A DNA stretch of 64,000 nucleotides from Sthenelais limicola (taxonomy: Eukaryota; Annelida; Polychaeta; Phyllodocida; Sigalionidae): assembly GCA_942159475.1 (NCBI GenBank), contig OW804096.1:16392906-16456905 (forward strand), written 5' to 3'. Of the stretch, positions 21,739 through 33,600 are shown in pieces. Below the pieces are notes generated by a model. That model made no database searches. It was not told where the DNA came from and saw only the letters and a list, made by a program, of their open reading frames with translations. The translations under genes were made by a program, and so were the position numbers. The first letter of the stretch is position 1; every line of letters starts with the position of its first letter.

Positions 21739-22086
21739 GTGATGTGTTACAAAGAAATAAGTCACAAGTCGCAAAAAAGCGATTTTGAGATAATATCATA
21801 TCTGAAAAGATGTGACCAAGCCGATTCTAATGATGGTAAACATTAGGATACCTAATACTTATTTTTAATTACTAGTAAAAAAGCTAAATATGCTCTACAG
21901 GTTTACCTTGGAAATGTATGGATATATTTAATACACAATCTGGAAATTTGATACCTGTATTCATGCTACAAAATGCGTTAAGCTCCTCAAAAATAAAAAC
22001 ATTCCCACAAAGACATCTTGTGAATGAATCACTTTGACAAAATATCAATTTTGCGACTTGTCACTCATTTTCCTAAAACACATTAC
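21739..22086 (-). mobile_element. Family B MITE, copy B12
   Basis: Full-length but internally deleted copy (348 bp), GTGATGTGTTACAAAG to CCTAAAACACATTAC. Target duplication decayed. Confidence 0.87.
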
Positions 22087-22778
22087 AAAACACATTCCAA
22101 TCTACCAGACTTTCTTTATTGTATAGCAAGGCACTGAGTAGGTACATGGGGGCGTCTAATCCCTTTAGAGCAGCTTTACACATGTGTTCAGTTTGACAGG
22201 CGCAGTTATAAGTATTTTTTATTTCTCTTTTTTAACAATTACATTAGTCTTTTGTAGAGAAACAGGTAGAATATATCAACACATTGTTGTTCTTCATAGA
22301 CTTCCTATGGCATATTGCTTAAAAACTAACAATGTTTTTTAATTTAAATATGAAATTAAATAGAGATGAACATGTACAATAAATGTGAATTTTTTTTTGA
22401 TTTTATGAATATTTTTGGGGTGTAGTTTGGTTGATCCCAACTGTCCACCTGATCAGTTTAGCTCCCATGGTTACTAATGACTAAATGAAGCAATCTGGTT
22501 GGTGCAGCATAAGCCTAACCTACAGATGATGTTGTCTCGAGCCGTGTAACATATTCCTACAAATTGTGTTGTATTGAGCCTCCTCAAGCTATTTTTTAAA
22601 AATAAAATTATGATTATTGCAGTGTGTAATAAATAGCAAATGGCACTCTGTTTGGGTTCATACAGATCTAATGTGTCTCGATCAGTTTGAATCCTCCATC
22701 GCACCATTTGCTATAATTGTGGAACCTCTAGTTACTGTGCCTCCAATGATCAACTTTGCTTCTCATGGTCAGATCTGT
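22087..22778. other. No gene recognised
   Basis: No supported exon. Open frames here are short and AT-driven. Confidence 0.35.
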
Positions 22779-23113
22779 TAAAGCTGCATTTTCAGCTATT
22801 AAGACAAAAAAGTATTTTACCAAATTTACTGATATTATGACTTATAGGACCGAAGTTGTCAATATTCAATGTTGTATGTTTGTACGAAATTTTGCAGGCA
22901 AAGTGACTGCGAAAAATTAGCTCTGATGAATGATAATGGGTGAAGTTAGTGCAGGAAAGGATTTAATATAAATGTGGACCTTTATAAAGCCCCATAACAA
23001 AAACAAACAGACAAAATCCTCCAGAATATTGGCAAATGACTTTTGAATGGGTTGGAGAAGAAGAGCATCTTTAGTTTGTGACTGACTTTAACTGAGAGTA
23101 CAGCTTTAAGGCG
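22779..23113. mobile_element. Family J MITE, copy J1
   Basis: Ends TAAAGCTGCATTTTCAG and GAGAGTACAGCTTTA form a short inverted repeat around about 330 bp. The internal motif ACAAAATCCTCCA recurs in related copies near 32940 and 52310. Confidence 0.65.
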
Positions 23114-23194
23114 AATATTCAACCAAGCTCCATATTTTAATCAAATGATTTATCGGATTGTCATCTGATTATATTCAACAGGTTAGATATAATC

Positions 23195-23474
23195 AGGGAG
23201 GTATCTACAGAGGGAGTAGAAGCAGTCCACTGCTCCAAGCCACTGATGCGTGACAGGTATATGGTGTAGCCACTGCATGCCAGGTGACGCTGTAGTACTG
23301 TTGTCAGCAATAGTACCACACATAGCCCAGGTAGTTTGATTGCCCTTTACCAGGAAGAGCATGGTAGTGATGCACTTATAAATAGTTGGCGCTAGTAGTA
23401 GTGGTGGCATTACTACCAACTATTTGGTGGACACACATAATCCACGTTTCTACTCCCTCTGTATATACCTCCCT
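23195..23474. mobile_element. 280-bp MITE with perfect 9-bp target duplication
   Basis: Terminal inverted repeat AGGGAGGTATCTACAGAGGG against its inverse at the right (ending ATACCTCCCT), about 27 bp with two mismatches. GATATAATC is present at 23186-23194 and 23475-23483. A 9-bp duplication points to a Mutator-type (MULE) or another 8-9-bp-duplicating superfamily. No coding capacity; single copy in the window. Confidence 0.85.
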
Positions 23475-23483
23475 GATATAATC

Positions 23484-24081
23484 AGATTAATTAATCATTA
23501 AACACAATCGCATCGTTATATTTTGTGCATGTTCAACTAAATCCAATGCATCTGATCATTAGATGGCACATGATCGGCTGGACAAAAAAAGAAAAAAAAA
23601 AGAAGAAAAAAAAAAGATCGGCTGGACAAGGACAGTATTTTGGAGGAATTCCATCTTAACTTTCAGGAACAACGGTCTCAAACCACCATTTCCTGGGAAT
23701 AATTAATTTGTTTAATCTAGATAGGCATTTGTATTATTATAGATTTTTAATTTGCTTTGATCACTTAGCAACCAAGTATTGCAACCCATAAGCTAAGATT
23801 TCATCAGAGAGAAAAAAAGAATTAAGTGCCATATTCCAAGATTGATTTATGATAATGATAACCAATACATTATATCATATACATGCTTATTCAAATTCAA
23901 AGTTAACACTATATTCTTAGTGTCATGTCAAAGATATATCAACCCAGATCAATAACTATAAAGAAAATTTAAATTTTCCTTTATCAGCAACAAGAAAGTA
24001 TTTCTGAACTTGCTCCCGGTTCAAGTCCAATATTTTGAATCAGCACAGGCTATGTTACCATCTTTGATAACACAGTACTAT
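23484..24081. other. No gene recognised
   Basis: AT-rich with an A-rich purine run at 23586-23615. It lies downstream of the last EPAC exon and may include its 3' UTR or polyadenylation region on the minus strand, but no specific signal is secure. Confidence 0.35.
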
Positions 24082-24118
24082 ATATAAATCGTGTATGTTG
24101 AAAAAGCTAATAATATAT

Positions 24119-24440
24119 GTGATGTGTTTCAGGAAAATGAGTCATAAGTCGCAAAAATTGGATTTGGGGATATTATCATATTTAAAAAGATGAGACCAAG
24201 GGGATTCCAATGAATATAAACATCAAGGGCATCTAATAAGTATTTCTATATTATTCTTAAGTTTGATATTTCTATTTTTATTGTAAATATTTGATACACT
24301 GTCTTGCAATTTGGTACATGTATTCATACTACATCAAGCGTTAGTCACACCAAACATTCCTACAAAGAGATTTAGGGAATATATCACTTTGAAAAATATC
24401 GATTTTGGGACTTATGACTTATTTTCCTGAAAGACATCAC
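24119..24440 (-). mobile_element. Family B MITE, copy B13, with long flanking duplication
   Basis: Shortened copy with intact termini (GTGATGTGTTTCAGG and CTGAAAGACATCAC). The 37 bp left of it (24082-24118) and the 40 bp right of it (24441-24480) are direct repeats that start and stop exactly at the element ends, differing by a 3-bp indel and one substitution. Confidence 0.9.
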
Positions 24441-24537
24441 ATATAAATCGTGTATGATGTTCAAAAAGCTAATAATATATTATTATGCTGTCAGTGCCCT
24501 GCTTTAGGCCTACTTCTATCTAACCCTGCTTGTCCTG

Positions 24538-24610
24538 TCAGGACCGTCGCGGATCCAACTTGTGCGACAGTTGTGTAAGAATTCTCTGGTTGTCAATCAC
24601 GCTAAGGTTC
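24538..24610 (-). CDS. RAPGEF4: EPAC last coding exon
   Basis: After TTTGCAG the exon completes Arg and reads [18 protein letters not shown], then DPRRS and TGA (24538-24540). This matches the conserved EPAC C-terminus (LxVIDNQRxLxQxSHxLxPRR). Confidence 0.93.
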
Positions 24611-27600
24611 CTGCAAATAGAATTGAAGTATTACAGACAGTGGTAAGCGTATGAATTATAGAAGGTCAAACATTATGTCATACTTATAATTATATGATCT
24701 AATGCTTTTCTATGATTATATAAGGTTACATAACATGACGTAAGGTATTATTAAATATGAATTTATTATATAGAAATATTGTGAATATATTATATATATC
24801 GAATATCACGAATATTCATGCTGAGTAATAACCGTTACAGGTTCATATACCAGACTTCACAATTACCTAATCCTTACATGTTTCCAGGTGTGTCTACATA
24901 TATTATCTTATTAGATTAACATTAAAGCTAGAACAGCTGGCGAGGCTTAATGAGCTAGCCAAGCTGTCTACTGATTACAATCGCATTAATTAGAGGTTGG
25001 TCATGTGACCACCACACAGGCTCACCCCTACCTGTGACCACGTGACCGGTATTGATTGGCTATGCATAAATTATATTCATTTGTATTAATTACTCTTATT
25101 GGTTAATGTATTCTCCCCTTCTCATTGGTTATTCATACAGACACATCTGGAATTGTTCTTATATAAGCCCATGTTCAAACTGTGTACAATAGTATGGTAA
25201 ACTACACTAGTAACTCATAGCATAGCATAGCATAACTGACATTTCACTATATATACGGCTGTATGGTAAACCTGCATTAATTACATTGAATTGATTTTGA
25301 TTTAATTTTTTTTATTGAAGTAGGCTGCCATCTGAGGGGTCTCTCTAGCACAAGGGAGGTTGTCAGCCCCTCAGTAGCATAAATAAATAGAAGTTCCTTG
25401 TGTAGTGTACATGACTTCTTAGTCATTGACTCTTGAGATTCCGCTACAAAATTGTTGTATGCGTTATGATATCATTTTATCATTTTATCGCTATGATATC
25501 ATTTTGTTATGATATCATTTTTGACAATATGTATGAAATTTTCTAATTCACTTGATTTATACAGTGGTTATCTAAAAAAGTTATCATTCCAAATATACAT
25601 AGTACATTGCACTATACTATTGTATGGTAAACCAGTCTTAGAGGACAGCACCGCGTTTCATAACTAACGCAGTGCGCATTAGAGGACCTAACGACAGTCG
25701 TAACCAAATAAAGAAAGACATATTTTAACACAGTGTGCACTAAGGGCCATAATCGACGTTAACTAATGCATCGCTGATCAACGTTGCGTTACTATAGCGT
25801 GGTATTTTCATATGCTATACTCTGTTGCTAGCCTTATGAAATGGGAATATCAAATGCGCGTTATTTATCGTTATTTTAACTATAGTTGCGCTAGCATAAC
25901 AAACGTGTGCTGTGTCACATATGAAACGGGCCACTGATGCCTCAAATGTATGAGTCTATGCACCAACCCTTGTAACATAAAGCCCTTGTAGTTGTACATT
26001 TATAATGGTGCGGAAGGCCTTATTATGTATAGTGAAACACACCTTAAAGGGTGGTTTCCATTGTCCCGTTACTTCTTCCGCTACTTCTCGCATTTCTTTG
26101 CTCCCGCTACTTTAAAAATAGGGAGCAAGTAGCCAGAAGTAGCCATTTCAAATGAAACATTTGGCTACCTCCCGCTACTTGCTCCTGCTTCTAAAAGTAG
26201 TGGGACCAAAGAAAGAGGTGGAGTAGCAGGAGAAGTATCATGGCATTGGAACCCACACTTATGTTCAAGAACAGGTTTCAAATTCCATTACAGCTTTGTC
26301 AAAATGTGTTATTTCAGCTCCAAGTGCAGGAAAATGACAATGTTTATTGAAATATTATTATTTATTATAGTATTAAATATTATATTATTTATAAACATAA
26401 AATTTAGTGATTCATAACATGTTATTGTTACAACTAATGTAACACAAAAGGTAACAAAGTATTGAAGTTTGAAGAAGTATTTACATTGTAGGTATATAAT
26501 GAGATGCTATAAACCTAGTTGGAATCCGGCAGGTAACTAATGAGTAAGGGGTCAGAGAGCCCCTTATATCCTAGGGGAGGCTTACCATCAGGTCAGCCTA
26601 CCACCCTCATTGGTGGGCGTGGCTAGACCAATGGGGATGAGGGATTACTCATTATAGAGGTAGCCTCCATGGAGGTAGGAGCTACGGTGAAGATATAGGC
26701 ATATGGCCATTAATAATTAAAATATTAGGTACACTAATATATTATGACACAATGAGTTATAACATGTTATTAGCCTTCACCGAAATATAAAAAAAATTAG
26801 CAAACACACATTCATCACAGTTGCAAAAAGAGTGCATCACTGCTGAATTGGTAAAGGGTTACTCAGAAGTAAGGGGCTCTCTCATACTGCAGCTCAGCTA
26901 GGGGCCATATCACACTGCCACACTTCTGTTGCATGAGAAATCTTTATGCACTTGTCACTTGCAACACCTTGCCACCCCGAGGGTAAGGGGGAATGGTAGG
27001 GGGATGCCAGCGAAAATATGCCCAGGCAGGCATTTCCCTTAGTTTACTACTGTACATATCAAGGACAGGATTTAAACAATGTGACTCATGGGGTCAGGGA
27101 TTTACAAATATTTCTTGCCCTGGAGGGTCGGGGATTTCATCATATTTCCCCACATGCCAAGGACATTCCCCCATACCCCCGGAGATTGGGGTGGGGGGTT
27201 CCAATTGGCAAGTGCATTACTTAAAATTTTCCTTGCTATTCTATTTTTCCTTATTAGTATACACCCATAACAGTAAGAAATGCGTGGCCGCCAATGTGAG
27301 CATGCCTGTGATTGGTCAATATCATTGTTATTGATGACATCAGACCAATCAGAGACAAGCTTAGTCAGCTGCTACTAGGAATTACGCACTTTCAGAAAAA
27401 AAATGGCTGTCGTAACTTGCGTCTGCCAGCATAATACAAGTGTAAGAATGGTGATTTCCTTATTATTTTTGCACTTGTCAATTGCAACCCCCAGCCCCCA
27501 ACCCCCGGGGGTATGGGGAATGTCCTGCGCGTTTTGGGAAATATGATGAAATCCCAACCATCCAGGGCAAGAAATTTGTGTAAATTCCTGACTCCATGGG

Positions 27601-30600
27601 GTACATTTTTCAAATTAGTATTGCAGATACAAATTATAAGAAAAATATAAACCCTGATGGACATTCCCCACCCCAGGGAATATTGTCGATACTGTGGTAG
27701 ACTAAGGGAATCCCTGCCTGGGTGGCATCATATTTGTGAGGGGTTTCAGGAAAATAAGTCATAAGTCGCAAAATTGATATCTTTCAAAGTGTTTTTTTCA
27801 CAAGATCTCTTTGTTGAAATGTTCTGATCTTTAGACAGTTTATTACTTATAGTCATATAAATCCATGTATCAGATTTCGGGACATTATATTAAATATATC
27901 CTTGCGTTTTGAAGGCCTTTGTATGGAGTATATTTAGTGACTTCACTGGTAATTACCCATCCAGAAACATTGCAAACTTTTTTTTGCAAAAATAAAGATA
28001 TAAAACTTAAAATACAGAAATAGATATTAGATGTCCTAGTGTTTACTATCTTTGGAATCAGCTTGATCTCCTCTTTTCAAATATGGTGATATCTCAAAAT
28101 CCATATTTTGCGACTTATGACTCATTTTCCTAAAACGGATCACATTTTCTTGGCCATTCCTCTACCATTCCCCCTTACCCCAGGGGTCGGGATGGGGGGA
28201 TGCAATTGACAAGTGCATTTCAAGTCATAGTATAGTAGAGAAAGAAGAAAGATATTGGATATGAAATAAAGCGTAAAGCCATTGAAATCACAAAAGTAGT
28301 TCTAACCTCTTGTTCAGTTCTATCTAATCATGCAACGGGCCACCGGTTTTGCTAGGAACCTTTTCCATTACTTGTCCTACTCAGTGACTAGACTATTTTT
28401 TACTTTATACTAGAGCATCTAGTGTCAAACTATCAAGTCAATATCGTCCTAAACTTTTGGTGATACTTTCGCTTTTACTACAATTACTATCTAGGAAAAC
28501 AGTCATTTACTGTGACACCAACCAAATAATTTTTGAATAAATAAACAAGTAAATAAATAAAAAGTTACCTGACATAACTCCCGGCATCTCGCTCGTTTTT
28601 AGCAATAGGTGGCGCTTCAATCACTGCAAAAGCATCAATCAACAGATTTAGAAAAGAATAAAAAGAAATTAAATAAAATTTAAATAGAATTCTATTGGTC
28701 CTTCAAATGATAACATCATAAATGTAGAAGTAAAGATATTAATAAATCTATATGTATGGAAGTTTATGATTATGATCTTCTGTGTTGTTATGGGTCAGAT
28801 TTTCAGAAAATGTACAATTGGCAGCGCTACACATTTAGGAAATTCTGCTAAATTAGGCTGAAAAATGAAGAATACCAGGTATATTTGAGTATATTTGGGG
28901 TCACATTGATTTAAAGTATCAGTTCTGTTATGTTAAACTGCATTTTGAAGCTGATTTTTGGCTTAAATGTGGGTTATTTAAGAGGATTGGTGAAGACGAA
29001 TTGTAAATGTTCTGAAAATCTGACCCTTATATTCAATATTGTTGTTAACATTTTTAGTCAATGTTCGAATATTTTATTTAATGGTAGTTTTCTGCAATAT
29101 GGTATATCGCCCATCTAATCCTAATCCTTTTCCTTTCAGCTAGAATTTAAATGATCCACTTGAAATAGTAGACTAGCTCCATGTCCCTAGGCCTATGTCA
29201 ATGGACACATCACTCGGGCTTCCACAGTTGAGACTGTAGTGACTATAGTATTGTGATGTGTATTGTGATATGTAACAAGTCGCAAAAGTGATATTATTTC
29301 TCAAAGTGTTTTATTCACTAGATCTCTTTTGTTCTGTTTTGGGGGGTTTGGTACCTTTAGTCATATGAATCTATGTACCAAATATCAGGGCATTTTATTA
29401 AATATATATCCTTGCATTTAGAAGGTCTTTGTAGGTCACTTTACTGGCAATTGCCCACCTAGAAATATTGTGAACTTTATTTTCTTTTAAATATATTAAA
29501 CTTAAAATATAGAAATACTTATTAGATGTACTACTGTTTACTATCATTGGAATCGGCTTGATCCCATCTTTTCAAATAAGTTGATATCTCAAAATACATT
29601 TTTTGCGACTTCCATTTTTCAAAGTGTTTTAGTTATAAGATATCTTAGTTGGAATGTTCTGATTTCTGGCGGGTTGAGCGCTTATAGTCATCTGAATCTA
29701 TGTACCAAATCTCAGGACATTGGATTAAATATATCCCTGCGTTTTGAAAGCCTTTGTATGGAGTGTATTTAGTTACTTTATTGGTTATTAACCATCCAGA
29801 AACATTGCAAACTTTTTTTTTTCAAATAAATAAATATCAAACATAAAATATAGAAATACTTATTAGGTGTCCTAGTGTTTACTATCATTGGAATCGCCTT
29901 GAACTCCTTTTTTCAAATATTTTGATATCTCAAAATACATTTTTTGCGACTTGTGACTCACTTTCCTGAAACACATCACATATGAGAAGTTGTACTTACG
30001 TAATTCTTTACTCCTACAGATTTGTATAGTTTTAAGCGTCTGAGCGATCATGTGCTGCAAAGAAAGAATCAAATTCAATTCAATTTTAAACAACAAATGT
30101 ACAATCTAACTTGAAATTCGACACTAAGTCGCCTGAATCTGTTTTTGAATATGCATATCATTTTTCGTACTATATAGTTTATTGGTATACAGACAAGGGC
30201 AAATTGCCTTGAAAATCGCCTAAATTTGCTTTTAGGCGAAGTGTTCGTCTGCAATTTTTCTGTTAAAATGTGAAAATAAAATTCTTTAAAAAAAAAGAAT
30301 CAATTATTTTAAAGTTGTTCAATTAATTTTAATACATTTTATGGAATCATTTAAGGGAGATTAAAGGAAATCTTGACTGAAACTCTATATATTCCTCTGT
30401 TACCTCGTGAGGATACACCACAATTTGTATATAATCACTCTATGATATCATGTTTACAAATGTGTATGATTCTTTTTAACAAATGTATATCGTAGATATT
30501 TCGCATTCTGTGATCGTTTCAATTATACAAACATAAATTTTAGAAACATAGACAATATATTATAAACATGATGTTGTTCAGTACATTTAAAAGGTTTAAC

Positions 30601-33600
30601 AGTTACTTCTCAATTTACATGAGACATTATTTACCGGTAAAGATAATATGTGATGTGTTTCAGGAAAATGAGTGATAAGTCGCAAAAAATAGATTTTTAG
30701 ATATCATTATATTTGAAAAGATGAAATCAAGCTGATTCCAATGATAGTAAACAGTCTAATATTCTAATGAGTATTTCTATATTTTAAGTTTCATATTTTC
30801 GTTTTTGAAAAAAAAGTTTCCAATATTTCTGGGGGTCAATAAACAGTAAACTAACTAAATGTAGTCCACACGAGGACCTTTAAAACTAAAGAATATATTA
30901 CATAGATTGTCCTGAAATTTGATACATCGATTGATATAGCTATAAGTGCTATACCCTCCAAAAATTAGAACATTCAAATAATTTGATCTTGTGAAAAAAA
31001 CACTTTGAAAAATCTTGCGACTTATGACTCATTTTCCTGAAACACATCACATTTACCGGTAAAGATAATATAATACTTTAAACCGGACGAAGCAGGACAT
31101 AATTAAATGGGGCATGGATAGGCATTAGGACCACCCATGTTAATAATAATATGGTAATTACCTGCTTGCAATGATGATTATTAATATGTCTAAACATTGT
31201 CATATTTCCGAAATCGCAATAATTATGTTAATTATATTCCATCAACAGTGTGTATGCTTACCAACCAGGATCCAACTTTTTTTAAATCATTTTATTTGGA
31301 CTCGATATAGACAATGATCTTTATTCTCACGAGATTGAATTACCGGTAAATTGAGAGGGGAAGCATCTATATACTAGCCGCCAGGATGTTAATAGAGCAT
31401 TGTTACCATTACGCACTGTGTTTTCATGTATTCTGTGAAGTGGAATAGAGTACATGGATGGATACTGATGCTAACTATAACCCTAAACCTAGCCTTAAAT
31501 GTGTGGTCCTAGGTCAGTATAGGCAGTACATATACCGGTCACCCCACTGGCATCCTGACGGCTAGTTTTTAGTTGATACCATCCATCCATGTACTGTATT
31601 CCACTTCACAGAACACATGAAAATGCAGTGTGTAATGGTAACAATGCTCTATTAACATCCTGGCAGCTAGTATATAGACGCTTCCTTGAGAGGTTATATA
31701 GGTTCTATAATATTCCTATATGTGGCAGGACATGTCCACACCATGGATCATTTGTACAAGGATACTTTTCTGTAAACGTATTAATGTTCGCGCATTATTT
31801 ATTTTCGCAATTTTCGCGCAGACACTTATGTGCGCGAATTTAAATCCTGCGCAAACCTATAATTATTCCATAAACAAGGCGTGAGGCTTTCTTGCTGCGC
31901 AAATTTAAATCTGAGTGAAAAGATGTCAAAGTACTTAATGCGCGAAAATTTATCCACGCGAAAATAAATACGTTTACAGTACTCAATAAATATCAATAAA
32001 TGTCAATAAATCACTTTGATCACAGATCAGACAGCTATATTCATTCTTAAAGATTCCAAAGACATTTTGGGCACCCAGTAAATCATTTTGGGCACCTGGA
32101 AGAACTGTTGGTTACAGATGTGCCTGCCAATTTTCCATATTATTGAATGAAAAAATTGAAATAAAACTACTTAGATATAATTATATTAATTAACAGACTT
32201 ACCATTTTCTCAAAGTTAACAAGACCATCGAAATGTGTCTTGTTTCCCTCGTGGGTGAAGGTCATATCTGAAGTTATACAGAGATTTAATTACTTGTCAT
32301 AATTAAGGTAGGACACTCCTAATTCCCGCTTGATTGGCCCAGCTCCAACCCATATAGGTATTCAATTCAATTCAATTCAAGGCATCTTTTATTGGCAATT
32401 AGTGGCGACTGCAAAAAGGAGGTCCCAGTTTTGAAACTTTGGTTCCAAGTCTTCCTGTGGGTTCCTGGGTTGGTGGTTTCCAAAACAGGCTTACAATAAG
32501 ATATTATGACATAAATTTCATGGCTAAGTTTCTATTATCTACTTGACTAGGTTAGTTGGACATTAAATGCCACAACTGGCTAAAAGTAAGTTGTAATAAC
32601 TGGCTAACAGTTAGTTGTACTAACTAGGGCATACGGTAAAAATTAGGGTGAGATAATAACAATGTAATCAAACAATCATATATAGGCATTCAAGCTTGGA
32701 ATACATATTGACCAGCCATAGAACTATCCTTAAAATGGCACTTGCCAAGTTTGCCAAGTTTGCTCGAAGTTTGCCAAGTTATTGTAATTGAACGCTTTGG
32801 AACCCACTCGACCCATGACTTTCTGAATCTGATCTTATAAAGCCATATACGAGGTATTTTCTAAATCTTTGTATGATTCACATGGAGTAATCATAACTTT
32901 GGAGCGTCTCCAAAATATAAATGTTGACTTATATTAAGTCCTGTACCAAGAAAAAACGGACAAAATCCTCCACAATTTTAGTAAAATGGAATTTAAATGG
33001 GTGTAAAAGAATAGGACACATAGAAATCTTTATTTGTTTACTGTTGATGCCTGAGTGCCACTTTAGCAGGGAATGCAACTTTAACTAATAATGAATTAGC
33101 AGGCAATGGAGCTTTAACTAATAACAAATTAGCAGGAAATGCAGCAACTTTTAAACTCTTTTTAAAATCTAAACTTGAATCCCATGTTATCATAGAGTGG
33201 TAGCAGATGGCCTTGAAAACCACTGAACTATCAGCGAAGTGGATAATTACCAGTAAAGTAACTAAATATACTCCATACGAATGCCTTCAAAACGCAAGGA
33301 TATAATTAATACAATGTTCCAAAATTTGTTACATGGATTCATCAGACTATGAGTGCTACACTCACTAAAAATCAGAACATTCCAATAAAGAAATCTTATG
33401 AAAAAATATCAATTTTGCGACTTATGACTCATTTTCCTGAAACACATCACAATTGTAAGGGAAGCAGACGACAATTGTAAGGGAAGCAGACAACAATTGT
33501 AAGGGAAGCAGACGACAATTGTAAGGGGAGCAAACGACAATTGTAATGGGAGCAGACGACAATTGTAAGGGAAGCAGACGACAATTGTAAGGGAACCAGA

